Source: UBA6170 sp942491385 (GTDB taxonomy: Bacteria; Chloroflexota; Anaerolineae; Anaerolineales; Anaerolineaceae). From it: a DNA stretch of 64,000 bases. Positions 7,798 through 14,881 of this stretch are shown one piece after another; the first letter of the stretch is position 1, and the number at the start of each line of letters is the position of its first letter. Under the pieces are notes generated by a model. The model did not search any database and was not told the origin of the DNA. It worked only from the letters and a program-made list of their open reading frames with translations. The stretch lies in NCBI GenBank assembly GCA_942491385.1, contig CALOAF010000005.1:1-64000 (forward strand), in the 5' to 3' direction. The position numbers and the translations under genes are program-made.

Positions 7798-7850
7798 GTG
7801 ATAGGTGATAGGGATAAAATTAGGCCTTAGGTGTTAGGGGTTAAAATCAA
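7795..7850. repeat. TTAGG-orientation word array (left flank of four-helix gene)
   Basis: TAGGTGATAGGTGATAGGG, then TTAGGCCTTAGGTGTTAGGGG. Its inverted counterpart (TTAACACCTAACCCCTAACC) lies at 8363-8393, so the four-helix-bundle gene between them sits inside an inverted low-complexity repeat. Confidence 0.65.
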
Positions 7851-7903
7851 ATACTTATAACCAAAAATAATCTATGAGATCATTCATAAAAAGGGAGCCT
7901 ACG

Positions 7904-8311
7904 ATGAACATTAAACCTGAAAATCAAAACTCTTCACCAGTTTCCTATAAGGATCTAATTGTTTGGCAAAAGAGCATGAAATTTTCCGTAGTTGTAATTG
8001 ACCTGGCAGAAAATTTGAGCAAAACCAAACGACATTTCCGTTTGATCGAGCAATTGGAAGCTGCTGTGACTTCAGTCCCAATGAACATCGCCGAGGGGAA
8101 GGGCAGACAATCGACCAAAGAGTACCGGCATTTTTTAATGATTGCGCGAGGTTCCTTGTATGAAACGATGACATTGTTAGAGATTTTTCAAATGAAAGAT
8201 TGGATTACCCTGGAAGTTTTTCAGTCTCTTGAGCAACAATCCACTGAAATTGGGAAAATGATTAATACAATGTATAGAAAATTAGGAGAAAATCTAGGGG
8301 CTAGTTGCTAG
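7904..8311 (+). CDS. four-helix-bundle protein (S23/IVP family), intact
   Basis: About 135 residues from the ATG at 7904, preceded by AAAGGGAG. An upstream in-frame ATG at 7874 is less likely. It shows the full family pattern: SYKDLIVWQKSMKFSVVVI, FRLIEQLEAAVTSVPMNIAEG, STKEYRHFLMIARGSLYET and a last helix pair ending MYRKLGENL. It is basic and entirely helical. The damaged near-identical copy at 2812-3208 shows that this gene has been duplicated within the window. Flanking CCTAA-type inverted repeats, rather than a transposase, are the only mobile-like feature. Function unknown. The related Avd protein of diversity-generating retroelements shares the fold, but no reverse transcriptase is present here. 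Confidence 0.85.
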   Translation: MNIKPENQNSSPVSYKDLIVWQKSMKFSVVVIDLAENLSKTKRHFRLIEQLEAAVTSVPMNIAEGKGRQSTKEYRHFLMIARGSLYETMTLLEIFQMKDWITLEVFQSLEQQSTEIGKMINTMYRKLGENLGASC

Positions 8312-8393
8312 GTATTAGGTTTTTTAATGCCAGGTGCTATTATTCAGGTATTAAATTGTGTTTTAACACCTAACCCCTAACCCCTAAGGCCTT
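8297..8393. repeat. CCTAA-orientation word array (right flank of four-helix gene)
   Basis: CTAGGGGCTAGTTGCTAGG at 8297-8315, then TTAACACCTAACCCCTAACC from 8363 continuing as CCTAAGGCC. It mirrors the array at 7820-7842 in inverted orientation. Confidence 0.65.
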
Positions 8394-8462
8394 GTAACCC
8401 CACATGCCCATTTTTTCCCAAACGATAGTAAAATTACAACAGCAAAGAACAGCGGAGGAATC

Positions 8463-9776
8463 ATGAAAGTATTGGTAATCGGTACCGGCTACGTCGGTTT
8501 GAACACGGGCGTCGTGCTCGCTTATCTGGGACATCAGGTCACCTGCCTTGATCTCAACACGGAGAAGATCGAGATGCTCAAGGCCGGGCAAGCCCCGATC
8601 TATGAACCCAACCTGGACACGATGCTGGCACTGGCGTACGATCATCTGACCTTCACCAGCGATTATGATGCCGCCGATATCGCCTCGACAGACGTGGTCT
8701 TCATTGCAGTCGGGACGCCTTCCAACACGGATGGATCTGCCAACCTGGAGTATGTGCGCCAGGCAGCTTATGCGGTGGGAGAACGCCTCAACGATCATTT
8801 CACGGTGGTGGTGAACAAGTCGACGGTACCGATTGGCTCCGGCAACTGGGTCGGGACGATCGTGCGCGATGCCTATACGGATACCCATGGGATCCGTCCT
8901 GATCAGCACTACGCCATTGCCTCCAACCCCGAGTTCCTCAGGCAGGGATCCGCCCTGTACGACACCTTTTATCCCGACCGGATTGTGGTGGGGGCAGCGG
9001 ATTCGCGTGCCATCGACATCCTTACCAACCTGTATCGCCCGATCCTGAATCAGGATTTCACCGCCCCGGAATGCCTGCCACGCCCGGAAGGTTTTTCAGT
9101 GGTGCCGCTGGTGACCTGTGATCTGGCGTCCGCTGAGATGATTAAATATGCCGCCAACTCTTTTTTGGCGTTGAAAATTTCCTATATCAATGAGATCTCC
9201 CACCTGGCCGAGAAGGTTGGCGCGGATATCACCCAGATTGCGCGCGGCATTGGACTGGACACGCGTATTGGTCCACGCTTCCTGAACGCGGGGATCGGCT
9301 GGGGTGGCTCCTGCTTTGGCAAGGACACGGCTGCCCTGATCTCCACTGCCGGGGAGTACAATCTCGATATGCCCATCATCCAGGCTGCCCGCACCGTCAA
9401 CTATCAGCTGCGTGAGGAGATCGTCATGCGCGTCCAGGATGCGCTCAAGATCCTCAAAGGCAAGACCGTGACCCTGCTGGGGTTGTCGTTCAAACCGAAC
9501 ACCGATGACCTGCGCGACGCCCCCTCGATCGATATCGCCCGCAAGCTGATCCAGCGCGGTGCCAAAGTGCGCGGGCACGATCCGGTCGCCATGCCGAATA
9601 TGCAGCGCCAATATCCCGAGCTGGCCATCGAGTACTTCGACGATCCCGCCCAGGCCGTAGCAGATACAGACGCCATCCTGCTGGTGACCGAGTGGCCGGT
9701 CTACAAGAAGCTGGACTGGAAAAGCATCCTCAAAGATGGCAACGTCAAGCTGATCGACGGGCGAAACTTCTTCTAG
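8463..9776 (+). CDS. UDP-glucose/UDP-sugar 6-dehydrogenase family protein
   Basis: Oxidises a UDP-hexose to the UDP-uronic acid with two NAD+, feeding polysaccharide synthesis. It has 437 residues, the normal family length. The N-terminal Rossmann fold begins MKVLVIGTGYVGLNTGVVLA, with IAVGTPS further on. The central helix domain contains AEMIKYAANSFLALKISYINE. The catalytic Cys is in GIGWGGSCFGKD (about residue 284). The C-terminal UDP-binding domain contains GLSFKPNTDDLRDAPS and ends LIDGRNFF. A clear GGAGGA precedes the ATG. The exact sugar (glucose, ManNAc or GlcNAc derivative) cannot be fixed from sequence alone, although the Wlb-type operon at 36-38.7 kb also needs a UDP-uronic acid precursor. 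Confidence 0.92.
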   Translation: MKVLVIGTGYVGLNTGVVLAYLGHQVTCLDLNTEKIEMLKAGQAPIYEPNLDTMLALAYDHLTFTSDYDAADIASTDVVFIAVGTPSNTDGSANLEYVRQAAYAVGERLNDHFTVVVNKSTVPIGSGNWVGTIVRDAYTDTHGIRPDQHYAIASNPEFLRQGSALYDTFYPDRIVVGAADSRAIDILTNLYRPILNQDFTAPECLPRPEGFSVVPLVTCDLASAEMIKYAANSFLALKISYINEISHLAEKVGADITQIARGIGLDTRIGPRFLNAGIGWGGSCFGKDTAALISTAGEYNLDMPIIQAARTVNYQLREEIVMRVQDALKILKGKTVTLLGLSFKPNTDDLRDAPSIDIARKLIQRGAKVRGHDPVAMPNMQRQYPELAIEYFDDPAQAVADTDAILLVTEWPVYKKLDWKSILKDGNVKLIDGRNFF

Positions 9777-9916
9777 GACGAGGCGAAAACGCTAGGGAAA
9801 TAAAGGGGTTTTTTTTAAGATTTAAATTGTGGTCAAATTTTGATCTTTCTATACAATATGGATAGCTTTTGCGATGAAGCAGATAAGCAAAAGAAATTTA
9901 TTTGATGGAGTTAGCT

Positions 9917-10710
9917 ATGAAGATTTTCATCAGAACCATCCTGGTAATTGTTGTGTGTTTGGTCGCTCTGAGCACATTCGTTCAGGCACAGACGACGTAT
10001 GAAGTTCCAGTTGGGGGAATTGCTCTGATCGGATTTGATTTTGACAATGATTATTTTGCTTTTGTGTGTTTGGTTCCAATTCCAGCAGGTACTGAAGTGC
10101 TTTTCACAGATAATGGGTGGATTTCAGAAACCTCTGGATTCCGGACTGACGAAGGTGTTAATTTATGGGAACCGACCAATAACTGCAATTTGGGTGAAAT
10201 AATTTCAACCAGCGTAGGACAACTACCCCAATTTGCAGGGGATATGAATTTATCAAGTTCTGGGGATCAAATTTTTGTTTATCAAGATATTGATGATGAA
10301 GATCAATTTAATTTTTGGTCTTGAATTCAGAAGGGTCTATTGGAACCTGGCAAGATATGTAATTCAACTGCAAATTCTATCTGCCTTCCAAGTAAGCTTG
10401 ATAACCTACTCCGAGTCCAGAAATTGCCTTTGATGAAATTGATAATGGAATTTATACGGGTACCAGAAATTTCAATACAACCACTGAAGCTTTAGCAGCA
10501 ATATCCAATCATGACAACTGGCAAACATCAGACTCCGCATTGACCATGCCAACCGGCTCCTTCTCATTCACAACCACGGCAGTCCATTTGAGTGATCTGA
10601 ATGCCACAACAGGCAGCGAGTCCCCGCCATGGTGGGTGTTGCTGGGGTTGGTGATTGTTCCGGTATTGTTGATGCTGTTCAAACGTCCGAAAAAGGATTG
10701 CTGTAAATAA
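9917..10710 (+). pseudogene. secreted C-terminally anchored surface protein, broken by frameshifts
   Basis: GGAG precedes the ATG at 9917. Residues 1-26 are a signal peptide ending VQAQ. The domain that follows (GGIALIGFDFDNDYFAFVCL, then GTEVLFTDNGWISETSGFRTDEG) is a type found in bacterial extracellular proteins with nuclease or PEP-CTERM contexts. The frame stops at 10324 after a run of five T. Adding one T restores VLNSEGSIGTWQDM. Further shifts lie near 10362 and 10395, after which PEIAFDEIDNGIYTGTRNFN and finally PPWWVLLGLVIVPVLLMLF-KRPKKDCCK run to TAA at 10710. The tail is a classic membrane anchor with a basic end. At least three indels are needed, so it is a decayed gene or a poor consensus. 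Confidence 0.75.
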
Positions 10711-10728
10711 CAATAGCTCAAAGGTCAA

Positions 10729-10751
10729 GGCTGAAAGCTGAAAGCTGAAAG
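10729..10751. repeat. GCTGAAAG tandem words
   Basis: Three GCTGAAA(G) units. The reverse-complement word CTTTCAGC and the relative GCTTTGAG recur at 11281-11366, on the other side of the next gene. Confidence 0.6.
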
Positions 10752-10791
10752 AAATTCAACTATTTTCTATAAGAAATTAAAAAGTTAATAC

Positions 10792-10797
10792 TATAAA
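10792..10797 (+). promoter_or_regulatory. -10-like TATAAA, possible leaderless start
   Basis: TATAAA lies six bases before the ATG at 10804, with no Shine-Dalgarno sequence. Same arrangement as at 945, 1347, 5082, 13095 and 21525. Confidence 0.35.
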
Positions 10798-10803
10798 AAA
10801 TTT

Positions 10804-11241
10804 ATGCAAAGGATCATTGTTAATAGTATGAATAATTCTAACAACGTAGAACAACTTGATTATGGTCATTTTGATACAAGCCAACATAAATTTACTTATA
10901 AAAATCTTACCGTTTGGCAGGTAAGTATTCAATTTGCCAGTGAGGTGATGGATCTAACCGAAAAATTACGGTCGACACGAAAAAACTACCGGTTGTTCGA
11001 GCAAATGGAAGCTGCTGTTACTTCAGTTCCAATGAACATAGCCGAAGGGAAAGGTAGATTTTCTAAAAAAGAATTCTGCCATTTCCTGATGATTGCTCGT
11101 GGATCTCTTTATGAAGCTTTAACCCTTCTTGAAATATTTATGATTCGATCATGGATAACGAAAGATGATTACGAAAAACTTGAAAATAAAGCAAGAGAAA
11201 TTGCTGTCAAAATTAATGCTCTTTATAAATCTTTAAGCTGA
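10804..11241 (+). CDS. four-helix-bundle protein (S23/IVP family)
   Basis: A 145-residue paralogue of the 7904 gene with the same landmarks: FTYKNLTVWQVSIQFASEVM, FEQMEAAVTSVPMNIAEGKG, FCHFLMIARGSLYEALTLLE. It is divergent enough in sequence to be an older copy. The ATG at 10804 fits a leaderless promoter, and a second ATG at 10831 (MNNSNN) is possible. It is flanked by GCTGAAAG / GCTTTGAG words in inverted orientation, a different vocabulary from the CCTAA words around the 7904 gene. No partner gene is coupled to it. Function unknown. Confidence 0.85.
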   Translation: MQRIIVNSMNNSNNVEQLDYGHFDTSQHKFTYKNLTVWQVSIQFASEVMDLTEKLRSTRKNYRLFEQMEAAVTSVPMNIAEGKGRFSKKEFCHFLMIARGSLYEALTLLEIFMIRSWITKDDYEKLENKAREIAVKINALYKSLS

Positions 11242-11280
11242 TTTCAGCTTTGCACCGATTAAAGCACTCGGAGTCCTTCT

Positions 11281-11366
11281 GAAGCTTTGAAGCTTTGAGC
11301 TTTGAGCTTTGAGCTTTCAGCGATGAGCCATCCAGCCTACCAGCCATGAGCTTTCAGCTTTGAGCC
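11281..11366. repeat. GCTTTGAG / CTTTCAGC tandem words
   Basis: GAAGCTTTGAAGCTTTGAGC followed by more GCTTTGAG and GAGCTTTCAGC units, ending at the stop of the LCP gene. Inverted relative to 10729-10751. Confidence 0.6.
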
Positions 11367-12317
11367 TTACTCATTTCCTTTGAGCGCGGATGATATCCAC
11401 TCCACCAATCTACCATCCCAGCGATACACAGAAGAGTATTCATTTAACGAAGTGAGATAAACCGAATCCAATGTGAGCAACTCCTCCGGCACCTCTTGGG
11501 TGACCAGATTGTCGGTATTAAAGTTGCGGAAGCAAACAGCGGCACCAGGCAGTTGGTCGAGTGGGAGATCCGTAAGGACAGCATCCTTGAATTGCGCGAT
11601 CAGTTGCGGATATTGCAATATCATCCCCGGCTGGATCAGCTTCTTGGTGATGGCTTTGATGATAATAGACTGGTTGCGTACCCGAAAATCATCTGAATAA
11701 CCTTCTCGCAGACGCGCCAACGCCAGCGCCTGTACACCAGTCAGGGTCTGTTCTCCAGCGGGGAAGTCACCGGAGGAACCACCGTACACCGCTTCTGGCA
11801 GATCAATATCCACGCCACCAATTGCATCCACAAAATCGATAAAAACCTTGAAATTGAAGACCAGGTAGTAATCCGAAGAGACGCCAAAATTGTAGTCGAT
11901 GACCTCATTGAGGGCGGCGGGACCTTCCCCCTCTCCCAGATAATTCTGCATACCCGGTGTCCCAAAGAAATAAGCCTGATTGATCTTGTACGGTCCAGGA
12001 ACTTTGAAGCGATCTGCCGGAATCTCCACCAGCAAGTCACGTGGCAATGCGACCATTTTGATCGTCTGGTCGCTGAAATCAACATCTGTTAGCCGGATGA
12101 CATCCGCCAGACCGTAGAGGTAGTCGTCCCCACGGTAATCCGTGCCAATCAGCAGGATCGTCATGTTAGGTTCGGCTGAACAGGCAGATTTCCCCCCCAG
12201 AAGCATCTTGCCAAGGTTGGATTGAAAGATCATGTAATAGGAAAAGCACAATACGCTCAAAATAATAGCCAAAATTACCAGGGAAATTCCCCATTTTTTT
12301 GTTTTCTTTGTTTGCAT
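11367..12317 (-). CDS. LytR-CpsA-Psr (LCP) family glycopolymer transferase
   Basis: LCP enzymes attach lipid-linked glycopolymers to peptidoglycan or another acceptor outside the membrane. This one has 316 residues: a short cytoplasmic start (MQTKKTKKWG), one membrane helix (about residues 9-31), and an outer LCP domain. The domain contains LLIGTDYRGDDYL (pyrophosphate-binding Asp/Arg region), KMVALPRDLLVEIP, KINQAYFFG, IGGVDIDLPEAVYG and LARLREGYSDDFRVRNQ, the conserved Arg-rich motif. It lies downstream of cysC, tauE, cysQ and the BY-kinase gene on the same strand and is probably the last gene of that run. The presence of LCP fits a wall with an anchored exopolysaccharide. Confidence 0.9.
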   Translation of the reverse strand: MQTKKTKKWGISLVILAIILSVLCFSYYMIFQSNLGKMLLGGKSACSAEPNMTILLIGTDYRGDDYLYGLADVIRLTDVDFSDQTIKMVALPRDLLVEIPADRFKVPGPYKINQAYFFGTPGMQNYLGEGEGPAALNEVIDYNFGVSSDYYLVFNFKVFIDFVDAIGGVDIDLPEAVYGGSSGDFPAGEQTLTGVQALALARLREGYSDDFRVRNQSIIIKAITKKLIQPGMILQYPQLIAQFKDAVLTDLPLDQLPGAAVCFRNFNTDNLVTQEVPEELLTLDSVYLTSLNEYSSVYRWDGRLVEWISSALKGNE

Positions 12318-12461
12318 TTTTTTACTTTCTAAGAAAGAGAGGCTCTTTCAAAATTTCAATATTCATTGTCACTCAGTTCAATGCAACGATGATAGGTAAA
12401 CTAAAGGGACACAATGTTATCACAAATCTGTTTTTAATCAATTTTAAGATGATTCAATCGA

Positions 12462-13088
12462 TTACCTTATCGATGAATCGGGTACATTATGGTTGATGAT
12501 TTTGTCTCTCAATAATTTTTGAATAAGTTGATTCACACATGAGTCTAAGGATTGTTTATGGGTAAACAACTCCACCTCGGGATGATCAGGTGCTTCATAA
12601 GGAGATGAAATCCCGGTAAATTCGGGGATAAGCCCTTTGCGAGCTTTTTGATAGAGTTGTTTCGGGTCACGTTGTTCGCAGATCTCAATTGGGCAGTCCA
12701 CAAAAACTTCCCAGAATTGACCAGTGGGTAGTAAGTCTCTAACCCGGTCACGGTCGCGTTTGAAAGGGCTGATGAAGGCCGTGATCACAATCAGACCTGC
12801 ATCCAGCATCAATTTTGCTACTTCGCCAATACGGCGAATGTTCTCCTCACGATCAATGGAAGAGAATCCCAGATCAGAATTCAAACCTGCGCGAATATTA
12901 TCACCATCCAGTAGATAGGTATGAGCCTGAAATTCTTTATTCAGGCGCTGTTCAAGCGCACTGGCAATGGTACTTTTGCCACTACCGGAAAGTCCAGTCA
13001 ACCAGATCAACAAGGGTTGATGATGCTGAATAGCGATCCGATCCGCCTGACTGATCTGATGCTGATGGGGAATGATGTGATTACTCAT
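12462..13088 (-). CDS. cysC: adenylylsulfate kinase (APS kinase, CysC)
   Basis: Phosphorylates APS to PAPS, the universal sulfuryl donor. The frame opens at 13127, but the ATG at 13086-13088 (MSNHIIPHQHQISQ) fits the family start and gives 208 residues. The P-loop GLSGSGKST is intact, followed by LLDGDNIRAGLNSDLGFSSI with the conserved DGDN(x)R and DREENIRR, then FISPFKRDRDRVR and FVDCPIEICEQRDPKQLYQKAR. This is the functional counterpart of the degenerate kinase domain fused to CysN at 7.4-7.8 kb. A TATAAT sits six bases upstream of the ATG, so it may have its own leaderless promoter, although tauE ends only about 50 bases upstream. Confidence 0.94.
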   Translation of the reverse strand: MSNHIIPHQHQISQADRIAIQHHQPLLIWLTGLSGSGKSTIASALEQRLNKEFQAHTYLLDGDNIRAGLNSDLGFSSIDREENIRRIGEVAKLMLDAGLIVITAFISPFKRDRDRVRDLLPTGQFWEVFVDCPIEICEQRDPKQLYQKARKGLIPEFTGISSPYEAPDHPEVELFTHKQSLDSCVNQLIQKLLRDKIINHNVPDSSIR

Positions 13089-13094
13089 AGCTTT

Positions 13095-13100
13095 ATTATA
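13095..13100 (-). promoter_or_regulatory. -10 box TATAAT before cysC
   Basis: Minus-strand TATAAT, six bases (AAAGCT), then the ATG at 13088. No Shine-Dalgarno. This arrangement favours the shorter cysC start. Confidence 0.4.
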
Positions 13101-13136
13101 GCTGGATGATTTCAGATCGATTGGCAAAATTCGTGA

Positions 13137-13886
13137 TTATCCCCAAATTTGGTAGATTGTGCGAATTTGCAGAAAGATAATCAATAATCCAACAATCACC
13201 ATGATCACCCGAGCCGGGATCTTCTTGGTTAACAATGCGCCAAACGGTGCAGCGATGACTCCACCAATCATTAATCCCAGAAAGACATTCCAGTGTTGCA
13301 GTCCAATGGTGAGCAGAAAGGTAATGGAGACTACCAGAGTGACAAAGAATTCGGAGAAATTTACTGAACCAATTGTCTTGCGAGGGGTATGTCCACTGGA
13401 AATGAGCGTGGTGGTTACGATTGGCCCCCAACCACCGCCACCGATGGCATCCAAAGAACCTCCCACCAGACCCAACGGTATCAACAACTTTGGTTTTGGA
13501 TCTTTATCAGTATTTTCTTTGTGAATGAATGCTTTATAAAGAATCCGAATTCCCATAATGAGCAAATAAATGGCTATATAGGGTTTGATCACATTGCCAT
13601 CCACGCTGGTAAGAACATAGGCTCCCAATGCACCACCAATCATGCCTGGAATAATTAATCCAAAAACAATTCGTTTATCGATATTCCCCAGCCGCCAATG
13701 CGAAAATCCGGAAATGGCGGTAGTAAACACTTCGGCTGTATGCACACTGGCACTGGCTACCGCTGGTGGAACCCCAACGCCCAATAAAAAGCTGTTGGAA
13801 GAAACCCCATACGCCATGCCCAGACTGCCATCAATCAATTGCGCGAGAAAACCTACTACAATAAGCACCCAAAAATTTATGTCCAT
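13137..13886 (-). CDS. TauE/SafE family anion permease
   Basis: A 249-residue polytopic membrane protein of about eight helices. The TauE/SafE pattern is clear: two similar halves, each with a Gly-rich loop (FLAQLIDGSLGMAYGVSSNS near the start and GLVGGSLDAIGGGGWGPIVT in the middle). The family moves sulfite, sulfoacetate and related anions, and some members take up sulfate. Placement between cysC and cysQ suggests transport of sulfate or sulfite for this pathway, but direction and substrate are inferred from context only. GGAG precedes the ATG (minus strand). It is followed closely by cysC. Confidence 0.9.
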   Translation of the reverse strand: MDINFWVLIVVGFLAQLIDGSLGMAYGVSSNSFLLGVGVPPAVASASVHTAEVFTTAISGFSHWRLGNIDKRIVFGLIIPGMIGGALGAYVLTSVDGNVIKPYIAIYLLIMGIRILYKAFIHKENTDKDPKPKLLIPLGLVGGSLDAIGGGGWGPIVTTTLISSGHTPRKTIGSVNFSEFFVTLVVSITFLLTIGLQHWNVFLGLMIGGVIAAPFGALLTKKIPARVIMVIVGLLIIFLQIRTIYQIWG

Positions 13887-13907
13887 TTGTATCTCCGATT
13901 GAAAATT

Positions 13908-14873
13908 TTATTTTTGTTGCAGAATTTTTAAAGCTTCCTCATGTATCTGGCCATTTGTGGCAAAAATGCCACGATTCTTGGTGAGGCGGCGACCGGTGGT
14001 GAAATCGAGGGGTTTCCCATCCGTATCGGTGATGGTACCCCCAGCCTCCAGCACTACCCGATACCCTGGCGCTTGATCCCAAATAAATTCACGGTATTTC
14101 GCCCGTTCGGGGGCCAGCAAACGCATCGATAGTTCCGCCTGCCCACCCGCTAACAAGAAATACTTCGCCTGACTATCCATACGAATGGGATCCACCGTCA
14201 TGCCAGCCAATTTTGCAAAGGAGTCAATGCGGGGGCTGTCGGTGTGGCTGTCTTCGAACGAGCGTAACATGCGAAATTGGGAAAGATCATCAATATCGGA
14301 TACACGCAATGGCTTTGTGCTGGTTGGATCGTCGTAGGAGTGCCACCAGGCACCCTGTCCATGGTAGGCATAAGCTAATACCCCGGTATAGCCGCCATAA
14401 GGAAGGCTTGGGCATCCTAGCACACCCAGTATCACCTCGCCATCCTCCACCAATGCCAACGCAGTCGCATATTGCATACGGCGCAGAAAGCCCTTGGTGC
14501 CATCCACCGGATCAAGCACCCAATATCTGCCTTCTGGCTGCCCCTGACCATGATCTATCCAGTCACACACAAGATCAGGGCGGGCATTGGGCAGGATCAC
14601 TTTCACCTGATCACTGACCTCATCAAGCAAGGATTCATCCTGGGTGAGCAAATGACTGCCTTCTTCCCCTACCATTTCATCCTGGGAATACCCATTCATT
14701 AAAGCCTGTGCCACATACGCCTGAATGGCATAATCAGCAATCGTTACCGGTGAGTGATCAGCTTTATCCTGTGAGATGATGTGTTTTTGCTGCACATTGT
14801 GGGTAATGACAGCACAACCTGCCATGAGATCAACAGCAAACTGCAATTCGTCCGGGATTGGTTTCTTATTCAT
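13908..14873 (-). CDS. cysQ: 3'(2'),5'-bisphosphate nucleotidase (CysQ/inositol monophosphatase family)
   Basis: Hydrolyses 3'-phosphoadenosine 5'-phosphate to AMP, removing the inhibitory by-product left when PAPS donates sulfate. It has 321 residues. Metal-site motifs are visible: GEEG (about residue 70), WVLDPVDGTKGFLRR (DPxDGT) and WDQAPGYRVVLEAGG (WDxAPG). DKADHSPVTIADYAIQ marks the N-terminal substrate loop. The length and the longer loop region resemble plant/yeast HAL2-like enzymes more than bacterial CysQ. It lies 8 bases after the BY-kinase stop. A PAP phosphatase beside cysC without a PAPS reductase suggests that sulfotransfer is the outlet. Confidence 0.9.
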   Translation of the reverse strand: MNKKPIPDELQFAVDLMAGCAVITHNVQQKHIISQDKADHSPVTIADYAIQAYVAQALMNGYSQDEMVGEEGSHLLTQDESLLDEVSDQVKVILPNARPDLVCDWIDHGQGQPEGRYWVLDPVDGTKGFLRRMQYATALALVEDGEVILGVLGCPSLPYGGYTGVLAYAYHGQGAWWHSYDDPTSTKPLRVSDIDDLSQFRMLRSFEDSHTDSPRIDSFAKLAGMTVDPIRMDSQAKYFLLAGGQAELSMRLLAPERAKYREFIWDQAPGYRVVLEAGGTITDTDGKPLDFTTGRRLTKNRGIFATNGQIHEEALKILQQK

Positions 14874-14881
14874 GTTTTTAT

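Noticed and set aside
96..11241. Four-helix-bundle genes as the Avd component of a diversity-generating retroelement
   Set aside because: There is no reverse transcriptase, template repeat or variable repeat in the window, so only the fold is shared.
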